Positions 1 through 11,616 of a stretch of DNA of 64,000 bases are shown here, piece after piece. The translations under genes and the position numbers were made by a program. The notes below the pieces were generated by a model that saw only the letters and a program-made list of their open reading frames with translations, was not told where the DNA came from and did not search any database. Positions within the stretch are counted from its first letter, which is position 1, and each line of letters begins with the position of its first letter. The DNA is taken from assembly GCA_002007465.1 (NCBI GenBank), contig LNAC01000039.1, positions 3,433,159-3,497,158 on the forward strand, read 5' to 3'. This DNA is from Ailurus styani (lineage: Eukaryota > Chordata > Mammalia > Carnivora > Ailuridae).

Positions 1-105
1 TCCTCATCTACAAATTGGGGGATAATGGTATTTCCTTCCAAGAATTGTTGAGGGCAAGATAAGCTAATCCATGAAAAGCCCTCCGAGCGACGCTTGGTAC
101 AAGCC
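1..105 (+). repeat. MIR-like SINE fragment cut by the window edge
   Basis: The opening TCCTCATCTACAAATTGGGG followed by GATAATGG matches the central MIR core (CCTCATCTGTAAAATGGGGATAAT). The following 105-590 stretch, in the AFG1L intron, shows nothing I can name. Confidence 0.5.
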
Positions 106-590
106 AGAGGCTGTATATATAGTATCAGTGGTAGCAGTGAAAGTAGTAGGATTGTCAGGCTCCCATCTGAAGACACTGCGATGTTAACGATGCCATCATA
201 GACATAGAATGACCTAGAATGTGCGCACCTGGTGCTGTACAACAGAATGCCTTACCCAGACTGAGTGCTTAGTTCACGAGTCGCATGAATAAATGATTAG
301 ATTGAAAAAATAATGAATGAATAGATGAATGAGTGGCGAGGGACCCTCCTCACTATTGGAGCTCTCTCTCCCTATGACCCAGAAACTCTCGTAACTAGCA
401 TTGCATCAGTTTGTTTGTTTGTTTAAACCATGAACCCGTGTCTGTTCATCAGATGCAGTGCAGCCTGCTGAATAAAGAATCGGCATTAGGCCAGGCTGTC
501 CGCCTCGAGGACGAGCTTAATCACTTGAGCTGCAGTTTCCTTCTGTAGAAAAAAAGGGGGAAATGATAGTACTTATTCCATATGGTTGTA

Positions 591-772
591 TGGATGGGTG
601 GTTCAGTCATTAAGCATATGCCTTTGGCTCAGGTCAATGATCACATCGTCCTGGGATCGAGCCCCACATCAGGCTCTGCTCAGTGGGAATCCTGTTTCTC
701 CCTCTCCCACTCCCCCTGCTTGTGTTCCCTCTCTCATTGTCTCTCTCTGTGTTGAATAAATAAAATCTTTAA
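591..772 (+). mobile_element. CAN SINE (tRNA-Lys derived), + strand
   Basis: It runs from GGATGGGTGGTTCAGTCATT through a B-box-like TGATCACATCGTCCTGGGATCGA and a CT-rich stretch to AATAAATAAAATCTTTAAAA. Diverged copy, within the AFG1L intron. Confidence 0.9.
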
Positions 773-959
773 AAAATATATATCTGTAAATACATATTTA
801 TAGTAAAAGCATAAGTATGACTTCCAAATAGAGTTAAATATTGTTTTACTAGTAGATACAATTTTTCACCTCACTGTACAGAAATAGAGCAGATTCTAAA
901 ATTGAAGGGATTTTGAGGGGAGGAGGAAAGTACCAGAATCCACTGGGAGGAAGAGGTGA

Positions 960-1105
960 AATTTTAATGTTTCTTTTATTCATTCATTCAACAACCTTTC
1001 TCATGCCGAGTGCAATGCCAAATGTTAGAAATTCAGCGACAGGCAAAGCCAGATCTGGTGCCTGCCTTTGTAGAACTTACAGTCTGGTGTCAGAGAAGCA
1101 TTAAT
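960..1105 (-). repeat. L2 LINE 3'-end relic
   Basis: ATTCATTCATTCAACAA, a GAGTGCAATGCC block and TTGTAGAACTTACAGTCT resemble the inverted L2 3' end. Old and diverged. The 63-codon frame covering it is not a gene. Confidence 0.55.
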
Positions 1106-1425
1106 CAAATATCCACAGGACTAAATGTGAAGTCACTGACCACTGGACTTCGAACTGGGACACCTGAGCTGGCATCGTGAGCTGAATGAGACCTCTCCAG
1201 GCCTCACGTCACCCAATAAAACCTTTGCTCCCTACTCCTTAGGATGTTACAAGCTGTGTGGAAATATTTTGAAAAGCACTCTGCAGTTTTAAAATATCCC
1301 TTGAAAGAGCCACAAACTTAGCTCCCTGTGAAGGCAAACAGAAATTTTATTTTGTGAGGGCTTTGTTCCTACCTTCAACCGGTGAAATGTAAGGAGCAGG
1401 CCATTCAGTCATTTTCCTCTTCCAG

Positions 1426-1539
1426 GTGCGCATCATTTGCTCGGCAGCGACCCCTATAGGAAGCTTATTTTTGCATCAACATCATGACAGTGAGTTGGAG
1501 CAAAGCAGAATACTGATGGATGATTTGGGACTGAGCCAG
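1426..1539 (+). CDS. AFG1L: AFG1L (LACE1) penultimate coding exon, partial gene
   Basis: This 114-bp exon starts right after a pyrimidine-rich acceptor (CCTCTTCCAG, AG at 1424-1425) and ends at CAG|GTAGGC (donor 1540). It reads phase 0 to phase 0 as 38 codons, from V-R-I-I-C-S to L-G-L-S-Q. The text HQHHDSELEQSRILMDD matches my memory of the C-terminal part of AFG1-like ATPase. That protein is a mitochondrial P-loop AAA ATPase related to yeast Afg1, linked to turnover of nuclear-encoded respiratory-chain subunits. These residues lie past the Walker motifs in the C-terminal part of the ATPase module. Earlier exons are outside the window. The frame stays open past the donor to 1650, but that extension is intron. 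The final exon at 3539 joins in phase 0. The identification is from recalled family sequence, not a search. Confidence 0.95.
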
Positions 1540-3464
1540 GTAGGCAATATTCACATAATCTCTTTTTTTTTTATAAAACAGCCTGATTGTTTTTGGTTTT
1601 ATACGTGGCTACATTTTGAAGAAGGAATGCAGTATATATTTAACCATTGATTTGCTGCTTCCTTCTAAAGCCAATGGAACAGACTTCTCAGTATCACTAA
1701 ATGTAAAGCATATAGTCTTAGGATAGAAGGAATCTTCAAGCTCCGTTTTTGCATATAATGAAAACAAAGACCAGAGAGGTGGATCAATGGGCCTGTGGTC
1801 ACGCAGCTGACTAATGGGACACCAGGGCCCCCGTGTCTGGTTCTGGGCTCATTCTGCTACACCACGCTGCCTTTTCTAGATACTCTTCATGTCTACTGGA
1901 TTTGTAGAGCACAAGATACAGTATCCAAGCATGGGGGCTGGCTACTTCAGGACCGTGGCGTGCCAGGCAAGGCCCTTGGTTTACAAAGAAATCCATTATT
2001 CATCTGCCAGCCCCATTCTGTAAACATTTCAGGAGCACCTGTGGTGCGGGGCTCTAGGGACACGCTGTGGAGAATGAGCTGGTGCTGGCCTGTTTCTCCT
2101 GGATCTTGGGGTCTGGTGATTTGCCCCAGGCCAAGTGGAAGTGATTTTGCATTCCCTTCCTCTGTATGAACATTACAGGGTGTATTTCTCAACAGTTGAA
2201 ATATTAGTCAAAATTGTAAAGCTATCCATAAACCCTTACCTCCAGAATGAGGGGAGCCCCATTCTTCCAACCCCAGAGGTGAAAGGCCATTTGGAATGAG
2301 GAAACAGTTGCTTACTGACCTGAGTAGAAGTTACGAATTCTTAGGAGTTTGGGGGGAAATGAGGCCTATAACTCATTTAAAAAATGAACTTCCCAAATAA
2401 GACTACTTAAACCTATGTGTAGAAATAAATAGTTGCTTATAAACTCATATGCTGGGAACCTTCAAAATGGTGGTTTCTCAAAGAGCAATTACATCTAGCC
2501 AAATAATGTCTTTTACGGTTCGAAAAGATATACTTGGGCTATATCCTTTCTGTTCCTAAAGTTCCTTAAATCATTGGTTCTTCAAGTTGTCTCCCTAGGA
2601 TCAGTGTTCAAATAAAGGGCCAAACAAGCTCAGCATGCCGTGCTAATAATATAGAAGAACTGAGGACTCGTGACCGCAGCCTGCTGGGGCTTTGCAGCGG
2701 GGGAGCCTGGAAGGCATGGACTAGAGTCCAGAAGTTTTCTCTGAGGAAACGTGTTAACAGACCCCTAAGGAAGGAGACACAGTTTCTCTTTCTCACTTAC
2801 TGGCCATAAGCCCATGTTGGTATCACCAGTCCTAAGCTGTTTGCTGGCCTCACAGAGGAATTCCCAAACTTAACCCTAGTTAAGTAGCTCAGGACCCAGG
2901 GCAGCTCTGCCTTCCCAAAGTAGACTTGCAGGCTGGATCTCTGGCCCACAGGCCTCTCTGCCAGTGCAGAAAAGGCTCTGCGGAGGCTTGGCCACAGGGC
3001 CTCTTGTCGGGAATGTGGCCCGGCCTGGGGCACCCTGGAGGCGTCTAACAGCCTCTTCCCAAATTGTCTGAACCACTGTTTGTTGGTATAACTTATTTCT
3101 GGCGTGCATTTTTGGAGAGAGAATTCTTTTTCTGTCTGACATTGTCCTTCCTTTAGGTCTTTCAGAAAATTTTCATCCTATAAAAACTTTCTTCAGGCAA
3201 AAATCTTCATACTTGGATTTTGGGGCATTAGTTCAGCATCAATTATTCTTCTCATGTTTTCCCTATTGTTTTCTCCCTGGTAATGTGTTCTGTCTATTGG
3301 TTATTGGTTTAAAGTGATTGATTCTCCTGTCTAATTTAAGAGATTGTATGTGAAAATACAGAACCTTTTGCAATCCAAACCTAAAAAGGTAAACCTAAAT
3401 GTTGTTTTAAGCCTGTACTTAGTTCTGTAAATTTTTATTTGTGGTAGTTTTCACTGGTGCTGGG
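1540..3464 (+). other. AFG1L last intron body
   Basis: This lies between the two recognised exons. It contains only short chance frames on both strands and no repeat family I can name with confidence. Confidence 0.7.
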
Positions 3465-3519
3465 TTGTTTTTTTGTTTGTTTTGTTTGTGTTTTTTTGTT
3501 TGTTTGTTTGTTTGTTTGG
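3465..3519 (+). repeat. (GTTT)n microsatellite at the AFG1L last-intron acceptor
   Basis: Imperfect TTTG/GTTT repeats run from 3465 to 3519, ending about 19 bases before the acceptor AG at 3537-3538. They supply most of the uridines that would act as the polypyrimidine tract. Confidence 0.9.
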
Positions 3520-3538
3520 TTTGTGTTTTGATAACCAG

Positions 3539-3667
3539 GACTCAGCAGAAGGACTCTCTATGTTTACCGGAGAAGAGGAAATCTTTGCATTTCAGCGCAC
3601 GCTTTCCCGACTCACCGAAATGCAGACGGAGCAGTACTGGAATGACGGGGACAGAAGCAAGAAGTAA
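3539..3667 (+). CDS. AFG1L: AFG1L (LACE1) last coding exon with stop codon
   Basis: The exon begins after ATAACCAG (AG at 3537-3538) and encodes 42 residues, D-S-A-E-G-L through Y-W-N-D-G-D-R-S-K-K, then TAA at 3665-3667. Joined to the previous exon it gives LGLSQ-DSAEGL without a frame break, the expected AFG1L C-terminus. The segment FTGEEEIFAFQRTLSRLTEMQTEQYW is strongly AFG1-like; compared with the human protein as I remember it, there are only a few conservative changes near the end. It is intact, so the gene looks functional here. The tract upstream of the acceptor is unusual: a (GTTT)n microsatellite stands where a polypyrimidine tract is expected. The next gene on the same strand is FOXO3, about 36 kb downstream. 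Confidence 0.96.
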   Translation, partial: DSAEGLSMFTGEEEIFAFQRTLSRLTEMQTEQYWNDGDRSKK

Positions 3668-5025
3668 CCATCACTTTAGTGTGAATAAAACTCTGGACAA
3701 ATGATTACGGCAGGGAGAACTCTTTTATGGGACTTGAAAGAATCATTTTTCTCATCGTTAATTATATACTTTGTCCTCTGGACCATTTTTATCTCAAACT
3801 GCTGTCAAAGATGGAGTGGATTAGTTAAGTTAAAGCCATTGTTATAGGTTTACTTTTTGCCTATTTATTTGGCTTTATTTCTGCACTACAAAATTAAAAT
3901 CATCACTCCTGAAGATTAATGTAGGACCAGACATCTTGGCTTCATATTAAGCCACCTGAACACACACACACACACCATGCGTGCATGTCCACACAATTAA
4001 AATGCCGTGTCGTTCTGGACATCTTCAAGGTTTGGCTACGTGGTAGCCACATGCTACAAACATGCCTTTTATGAGAAGGGGAAAAACCCTACACTTCAAT
4101 ACAAAGCAGAGAAACTTTCTGATTCTATTATAAACTAAAGAGAACCACATTTTAGAATATGGGCTGATACATGTGATTTTGGGGCACTATAAATTATACA
4201 AAATCTCCTAGGCCTTCGGGTTTCCTCACAACTGAGAGTATGTTTTTTTACTCTGAGATCAAGCTTGGCAGGCAGGACCAGATCTTCTGTGGACACAGAA
4301 TTGCCTGAAAAAATTGAGGATTATGCCACCATAGAATAAGGAGCGAGGGTGTCAAATTCTAACCGACAGGCAGAGCCCGCACTCCTGACAGCCGGCAGGA
4401 CAGATACCAGGAAAGGGGCTGGAAAAAGCAAATCAGGAAGAGACAGAGTCCTGGCCACACCTACAGCAGAGTGGACTTCTGTTCATCTGAGGCCAGCAGG
4501 ACCCGGGGACGGGAGGCTCCTTCCCACAGCTCCCGGGCATTTGCTCTGGTGGCAGAATCCTACCCCACACCCTTGCTTCTGCTTCTGTGATGAGATGGGT
4601 CTCATAATAAATAAGGAAGAACACTTGATGAACCTACTTAAATAAAATCCAACTTGCCCTTCCCTAAGGTCATTCCTTGATTCATTCAAGTACCACCTGA
4701 CTTTGCTAACTCTTTTCACAGAAGGGATCTTAGTTGAGGCTATTATGAGAGTCTGAATGCATCTTCAGAAGAAAAAGGGAAAAACGTAACATCTTATGCA
4801 GTGTTGCGAAAATCCTTTTTTTTTTAGGGGTAAAAAAATGGTTACCGGTGTCAACATAAGTAAGCTCTTTGAACCTATTTCATTTGTAAGTGAATTATCT
4901 GTCCACACTAGTCTATTTTGGACATTAACCTAAGTCAAGCAGCTAGATGGTATAGTGTACCAAGTATAGAGAAAAGTTTAAACTGTGGCTTCTGAAAATT
5001 AAGTGTGGGTTTAAAAACATTGAAG
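3668..5025 (+). other. AFG1L 3' UTR and downstream flank, end not fixed
   Basis: The 3' untranslated region starts here. Possible poly(A) signals are AATAAA at 3684-3689 (only 17 nt past the stop, so perhaps not the main one), ATTAAA at 3893-3898, and AATAAA at 4606-4611 and 4641-4646. A short (CA)n lies near 3960-3976. I cannot choose the cleavage site from sequence alone. No coding potential is evident; the 98-codon frame at 4349-4645 shows no recognisable protein. Confidence 0.5.
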
Positions 5026-5690
5026 TTTTCTAAAATTGAAGTATAGTTGACACACTGTTACTTTAGTTTCAAGTGTACAGTGTGATTCAACAAGTCTATA
5101 CATTGGGCTGTGCTCACCACGGGTGTAGCTGCGGTCTGTCCCCACACGACACGATTACAGTACCATTAACTTTAGTCCTGTGCTGTGCCTTTTTTTTTTT
5201 TTTAAGATTTTATTTATTTGAGAGAGAGTGAGAGAGAGCATGGTGGGGGGGAGGGAAGGGGGCTGAAGCAGATGGAGAGGGAGGGAGAGGCAGACTCTCC
5301 ACTAAGCAGGGAGCCCGATGCGAGGCTCGATCCCAGGACCCTGGGATCATGACCTGAGCTGCAGGCAGACACTTAACCGACTGAGCCACCGAGGTGCTGA
5401 GCCACCCAGGTGCACCTATGCTGTGCCTTTTAATCCATAACTGGAAGCCTGCTTCTCCCACTCCCCTTTACTCCTTCTGCCCGTCCCCTCTCCCCTCTGG
5501 CTGCCATCAGTTTGCTCTATTTATGGATTTGTTTCTGCTTTTTGTTTTGTTTTTTAGATTCCACATATAAGTGAAATCACATGGTTTTTGTCCTTCTCTG
5601 TCTGACTTATTTCATGAGCATAATATCCCCCAGGTTCATCCATGTTGTCGCACACAGCAAGATCTCACCCCCTTTTATGGCTGAGTATAA
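5026..5690 (-). mobile_element. L1 3' end (ORF2 end/3' UTR), split by a SINE
   Basis: Read on +, it has the inverted L1 3' UTR order: GAAGTATAGTTGACACACTG, then CATAACTGGAAG, AGATTCCACATATAAGTGA, GTCTGACTTATTTCAT and CCATGTTGTCGCA. It is an L1M-type element interrupted at 5191-5418 by a minus-strand CAN SINE. Confidence 0.85.
5191..5418 (-). mobile_element. CAN SINE, minus strand, nested in L1
   Basis: A poly(T), AAGATTTTATTTATTTGAGAG and a reversed tRNA-like head ending in GAGCCACCCAGGTGC. It is flanked by a 13-bp duplication TGCTGTGCCTTTT (5181-5193 and 5419-5431). The head end carries a small internal tandem repeat (TGAGCCACC-GAGGTGC then TGAGCCACCCAGGTGC). Confidence 0.95.
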
Positions 5691-7369
5691 AAATATCTTT
5701 ACTGAGGTGAAACAAAAAAGAGTTCGAAAGAGCCACCTTTATTGGTAGACATTGACATGGTCTCAGATAAAAAAAATTTATCCTTGAGATTTATATAATT
5801 GTCCCTGTCTATAGATAAGGAACCAAGGCTTGGAAAAGTTAAGTAGCTGGACCTGAGATTCACAGCTATAATATTCACAGACTGTACCACAGCACCTCTG
5901 TGGAAAAGAGATTATTTTAAATAGTGATTTAAAAAAAGAATCAGTGAAGATGAATTTACAGCAGAACCATTGGCTTTGAACTCCATAAATATAAAATATA
6001 TAACTCATTTCTATCAACCTTAGCTTTTGGCTTTTCACATTTCTTTGGCAGTTATGCTGTACCTTAATAAAAAGACTGTACAAATGGGTGGAGAAACAGA
6101 CAGATGGACAGCCTGATTGATAGCAAGAGGAACTGCCTCTGAGTGTGTTGGGTGTATGGGAAATAGTCCCCGCTCAAGTTCTGTGGTAAAAGTTCAGCTG
6201 AGGTCAGGTATTTGGACCTAGGTTTTAATTTTTGCATGGAAACAGTGACGTGATGTTAGTTAGGGGCCTGGCTCAATGCACAGAAGCCCACGGGATTCTC
6301 AGTGTAACTGCCCCAAGTTTTGGTTCTAAGAACCTTAAACTTTTAAATATTGTCTCTGTAGGGCAAAACTATAGTTCCGGTTTCACCTGAATGCTTGGCT
6401 CATGTTCCCTCTCCCCATGTCCTCCTGGGCCTGGGAGGACAGGCTATAGTGAAGGGGCTGTCAGAGCTGGGAGTGGGGGAGGGGCAGGTCCATGGTGGCT
6501 GGAAATGGCACATCTTTATCTCCATCTCTCCTCCACAAAGTCTGTTTCTTAAAACAGCCTGCAAAAAAAGGGAAACAGAAGTCTAAAAAAATAGCTATCA
6601 CTAAATAAATTAAATAAATAAATAAAATAAAACAAAACAAAAAGCTGTTACCAGGAAATACTAAAAGAAAATTAGTGCCAAAATGAGACATGAAAAACAA
6701 CTTTCAGATTGGAAAGCAGTATTTCAATTCATGTGTTTTTCTTCCAAGTCCTGTCCCTATTACATTCTCAACATTCCAGTCTTTCTCCCTGGGGTTGCAT
6801 GAAATCTCTCAGAGCAAATGCTCTCTCTCACTCTCTCTCTTTGAAATGCTTTAAATTGATACTTGAAGATGGGGGTTTGAGCTGAGTGTTGCTGTGGAAT
6901 ACTCCCACTCACCTAGAAACTCAGACCGAGGAGATCTCAAGAGTCGGGAAAATGCCCAGGGCACCCTCCTCAATGGTCCCTCATTTCCAACAGAAGAAAT
7001 TAAGTAGGGGAAAAGGAAAACTTTTCTTTAAAAAGGAGAAAGAAAAATCTGATCACTGCATTATTCTTGCCGGATAGGCTTATGTGCCAATACCAGTAAT
7101 AATGAAGAGAAAAACATGGTGGACCTAAAGAATTTTTAACCTATTTGTTTATAAAATGCAAAAGACCATAGTACCATCCTAGTCAAATTTATGCATTTTC
7201 AGTGGGATTTCAAATTTTAGTCATAAGGAAATACTTTAATCCTCCTGAAGTATATTTTTTGTACCCGCAAGTGTACAAATAACATGATACTCAAATTACC
7301 TTGAATCCTGAAAATTAAGATTTCCCTATAAAATATATAAAGGGATGTGCTCAGATCCAATTATTTATT
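5691..7369. other. Intergenic stretch with an (AAAT)n tract
   Basis: No gene or clear repeat family seen. An A-rich AAAT/AAAAC simple repeat lies at about 6602-6644 and short CT repeats near 6822-6840. Frames here are under 102 codons and unrelated to anything I recognise. Confidence 0.6.
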
Positions 7370-7540
7370 TAACATTATTTAAAAAACACATGTGCTTACT
7401 GTGTGCTGGGCATGGTTCTGATGCTTTGTACATAAAAATTTTTTGATCTGTATAACAATCCTGTGAGCTAGGTGCTGCTTTTACCATTTCACACACAGGG
7501 AAGCTGAGGCACAGAAAATGGTAAAACAACATACTGAATT
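7370..7540 (-). repeat. MIR SINE relic
   Basis: The reversed MIR order is present: TGTGCTGGGCATGGTTCTGATG, then TAACAATCCTGTGAGCTAGG, then GAAGCTGAGGCACAGAAAATG. Confidence 0.75.
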
Positions 7541-8214
7541 GTTAACATGTACATTGGAGCTGTGAAATTACCCACATACTAATTTATGAAGCTTTCCATG
7601 TAACTGCTTCTGTCCTGAAAACAGCCTCCCTGGCCCAGGTACTTAACCTACACTTATAGCCCCTTCCTCTGGAATTGAAGCCCCCAGAGACACGGGTCCT
7701 GTGGCCCTGACATTTGGTTTCCTGACTGATTGCCAGAATCTAGCAGCAAGTCTGTAACGAGTGATCTCATGATCTTGGAAATTGTCATCATCAGATCTAC
7801 TCACCTGTAAGACATCCCTTGCTGGTAGAAAAAGATTTTCTTGGGAGATGGGAGTTTACATCTTTCTCTTAAGGCAGACTTAAGCTTTGTTTTTCCCATT
7901 GGCATAGCAGTTCATTCCCCTGGAACAGAAAATTAAAACTAATAAAATCTGTCCTCCTGTTGAATGTCTGCTGACTCTGTCCAGCTTCACACTGGAAACT
8001 TCTCATCTGTTACCTCAGCAGGCCACTCGGCCCGGTCGAACATGTCTACTCCAGATGGTATCTGTCTTTCCTGCTTGCTTAAGAAGTCTTCCAGAGGTTG
8101 TCTGAGCAATTTTCTGCCTCAGTGCTGTACTTTTTGGGTCCCCAGGGGTTGACTGCTGGTCTCTATGCTCTGCCTGCTCTTCTCAGCACAATGGGAACAG
8201 CTCAGGATCTGATC

Positions 8215-8400
8215 CTGCCAACTTTTGCTGTGTGACCTTGACCTAGTGCTCTGAGCCTCAGTTTTCTCGTATGAATGAGAACAGTAATACCCATTTCCTG
8301 GGTTATTCTGAGACTATTGGCGAAAAGTGCTTTGCAAATGGGAAAGGGTTAAGTGAAGAATAGTTGTTATCAATTCTAATAACGAGGATCATAAAGCAAT
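8215..8400 (+). repeat. MIR SINE relic
   Basis: TGTGTGACCTTGACCTAGTG, GAGCCTCAGTTTTCTCGTATG and AGTGCTTTGCAAATGG follow the MIR consensus in sense order. The preceding 7541-8214 shows nothing recognisable. Confidence 0.7.
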
Positions 8401-8821
8401 AATAAATGTCAACTCTGCATTACAGCCTTTGAGGAATACAAACAGTAGAGGACACACCCCAACCCAGTCTCTAGCAGAAGGGAAAAGAGACACATTAAAT
8501 GGCTAGACCCAAGGGCACGGAATTCTGGCTTAATGAGATGCTGTGAAGATTGTCAATTTCAAATGTATTCTTTCAGGACTAGAGAGAAAAATGGACCGTC
8601 GCCCGGTTGGCAAACAGTGAAGATTTTCCAGAAAGAGAGCTCCATCTTGTGGTCAGTGGGATGAACTGACAGAAAAAAGTCCAAGAATCCCACAGGGTTG
8701 GGGAACAGGGGCTCTAGAAGCTGCATGTTCCCAGGCCTAGGTCCCACCCGCGGAGAGCCTGATGCACTTGGTCAGATGTGGGGTCTCAGGGCCGTACCAG
8801 TTCATGCTCCCCTGGGTTTCT

Positions 8822-9010
8822 TTTTTTTTTTTAAGATTTTATTTATTTACTTGACAGATAGAGATCACAAGTAGGCTGAGAGGCAGGCAGAGAGGAGGAA
8901 GCAGGCTCCCCGCCGAGCAGGGATCCCGATGCGGGCCTCGATCCCAGGACCCTGAGATCATGACCTGAGCTGAAGGCAGAGACTTTAACCCACTGAGCCA
9001 CCCAGGCGCC
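8822..9010 (-). mobile_element. CAN SINE, mustelid-like subfamily, minus strand
   Basis: It carries CACAAGTAGGCTGAGAGGCA and the end GACTTTAACCCACTGAGCCA. Flanks are a diverged duplication, CTCCCCTGGGTTTCT (to 8821) and CTCCCGTGGGATTCT (9011-9025). Confidence 0.95.
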
Positions 9011-9025
9011 CTCCCGTGGGATTCT

Positions 9026-9820
9026 AATGGCCAGCGAGGGGTGACAGCTGCCCGTGCGGAGCTTGTGCCCATGACCGCACAGCCAGAGTTGAGCCTACAG
9101 CTGGGTCCTCGGACTCCCACACCAGGCCACTTCCCAGGGAGCAAAGGCTGCTGCTTAGAGGTCCTGGACAGGCCATGGCATGTGAGGGCGTCTCAGGGGC
9201 CTCTCTGCTGCCTCCCAGTGCCTGCTCTCCTCCTTCCTCCTGTCAGCTTATGCACTCCTGTTGTGATGGGACACATCGTGTCGCTTCCGGAAAATTCAAC
9301 TGTGTGCTTGTGAGGGAGAGTGAGGAAGGTCCAGAGCGTCTCAGTGATATTGTGAAGAAGTTTTGACCTCACGGACCCACCGGAAGAGACTTTGGACTAT
9401 ACTTGGACAAGGCTGAGTTTATTGCTAAAGGGATAAAGGGTTCCTGTGAGCCCCAGTGGGGCCCAGTGCCCAAGAGCTGGTGTAGGGAACCGGACTGGGG
9501 AGAGGGCACCGAGCATGGAGAAGGGGTGGGGCTAAGCCAGATGCAAATTTGAATACAGGAGAAGATGGCTGCCAGGCTACCGCGTGAAACTTCTCCCTCT
9601 CGCCAGCCAGCCCTAACTTCCTGGTCACCGAGGGCTGTAGTCGTGGGTCGCTGCTGCTGTTCTCAAGCACGTGGTGCTTTGCCACCCCGGCCCCACCTTC
9701 ACAGCTCTCTCTCCTTCAGCTGCTTGGTTCTCCTGCCTCTTACGTCCTCCTTCTCTGACTGCTTCTGGCTCCTTTCCTTTTTCTTGCCCCCAAGTTCTTT
9801 CTTGAACCCATTAAAAATGG
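9026..9820. other. Intergenic, no recognised feature
   Basis: Moderately GC-rich DNA with chance frames on both strands (up to 113 codons at 9565-9906). No family resemblance, splice pattern or repeat I can support. Confidence 0.5.
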
Positions 9821-9825
9821 TAATT

Positions 9826-9985
9826 ATACGTACGTATATTATAAATATTTATATTTATATATTTTATATAGGTTTGTATTATATATTTATATATTATGGC
9901 ATATAATCATATATAATTTTTATTTATATATTTATATATGAGATATACATATATATAAAATAAATATATATAAATTATACTATTT
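9826..9985. repeat. AT-rich low-complexity tract
   Basis: Nearly pure A/T with alternating TATATA blocks and several self-complementary runs. It is followed by a two-copy tandem of about 30 bp, TACAAAATACTTT(C/T)ACACC, at about 9993-10047. Confidence 0.9.
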
Positions 9986-10049
9986 GCATATTGTACAAAA
10001 TACTTTCACACCTTATCATATCATACAAAATACTTTTACACCTATCAGT

Positions 10050-11320
10050 GCGAATACCACCCGATGCCGATATCTCCATCCCTGACTTTCCCCAGTCTCC
10101 TGCTCTGTATCGCTGGAGCTCTCCTCCTGAATGTTCTTTAAATTCGGTATGTCCAAAGGGTACTTATTTCAACCCAGTCTTCCAAGTCCACAATATCTTC
10201 TTGCAATGCTATCATCCCAGGCACCCATGCAGCCACAATACTTGATGAATTGGCAAGGGCCAGTGATGTTGGGAACGGAAGTGATAGACATCAGAAGCAT
10301 GTTGATACGTGATTGAGAAATGGTTTAAGCAAGTATTTGTGCAGGACCAGACCTGGTAGATGGCGATTATCGGAATGAGCAGCAAATCCAACAATCTGAA
10401 GGTAGGAGCGGTTGGAGGAAACATGATCCCAAGCCCTCTGGGCCTGTCCTGAGTTTCCACCGTAACTGAGTTAGGTCTGGTGCCTCCCCCGTCCTCCTTC
10501 TTCACCCTGGGGCTGAGGAGAGTTTGGAGTCTTACAGAACAATGCTGGCCTTTGGGAGTATAATAGATGGTTGATAGTTCTCATTCCTTTTGTTCAGTCT
10601 CTAACTGAAGGAATTCAGAGCTTCTTATGGTGAGGCCCTCTGCCAGGTGCTATGTGGAATATGATGATGTAAATGCTTACAAAATCGTGGTTCTTTCCAT
10701 AAGGGAGTCTATGTTGGCTCAACTAAAAGATTTCCTTAAAGAAATCTCTCTAATTTAAATCAAAATAAAAACTAGAATTGGGCAGGGATGAGCCCTACTT
10801 GTTGAGTGTCCCCCAAATCTTAGCTAAGACAAAGACTTAATTCATGTTTGGGGATTCAGATAATAAACTCAGAAAATGCTTGGAATCTAGACGATCTGGC
10901 TTATCCCACTTCATGTTCTTATCTTCAGCCTTCATCTCCCCTTCACTTCAGCTCCAGCTCCGCAGTCCAAGCACCTGCCAGACAGGGATACTCTAATATT
11001 AGACACAAAGTTCCCTCCAAGAACTCCCCCAGGGAAGACCAGAAAGAACTTCGTTCTCCAGCTGTGGCAGATGTTACTAGAACTTGCCCATTGTCCAGTT
11101 CGCCTTTCCTTCCAAGCTTATGGAAGGATCACACCTCCCTGCCCCTCTGAAGTTAGGCAAGGCCATGTGACGAAGTTCTAGGCAATCGCTTGTGAGCAGG
11201 AATGATGGGTTGTGTTGCTTCCAAGGTGAAGAACACAGTTGGTTTGAAACCTTATAAATTACTCTTCTCTTGCCATGGAAAACAGGGAAGTACATTAAGA
11301 CAGATACAGCCAAGATGTAA
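10050..11320. other. Intergenic, with a weak L2-like patch
   Basis: 10595-10715 (CCCTCTGCCAGGTGCTATGTG and nearby text) resembles an inverted L2/MIR end, weakly. The rest, including the 100-codon frame at 10848-11150, shows nothing I recognise. Confidence 0.4.
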
Positions 11321-11331
11321 AATAGCCTGGG

Positions 11332-11490
11332 GGCACCTGGGTGGCTCAGTCAGTTAGGTGTCGGACTCTTGATCTCCACTCAGTTCATGATCTAAGGGTT
11401 GTGAGATCAAGCCCCACGTTGGGCTCTGAGCTCAGGGGATCCTCTCCCTCTTCTGCTCTCTCACTCAAATAAATAAATCTTAAAAAGAAA

Positions 11491-11550
<60 letters not shown>

Positions 11551-11552
11551 GA

Positions 11553-11616
<64 letters not shown>

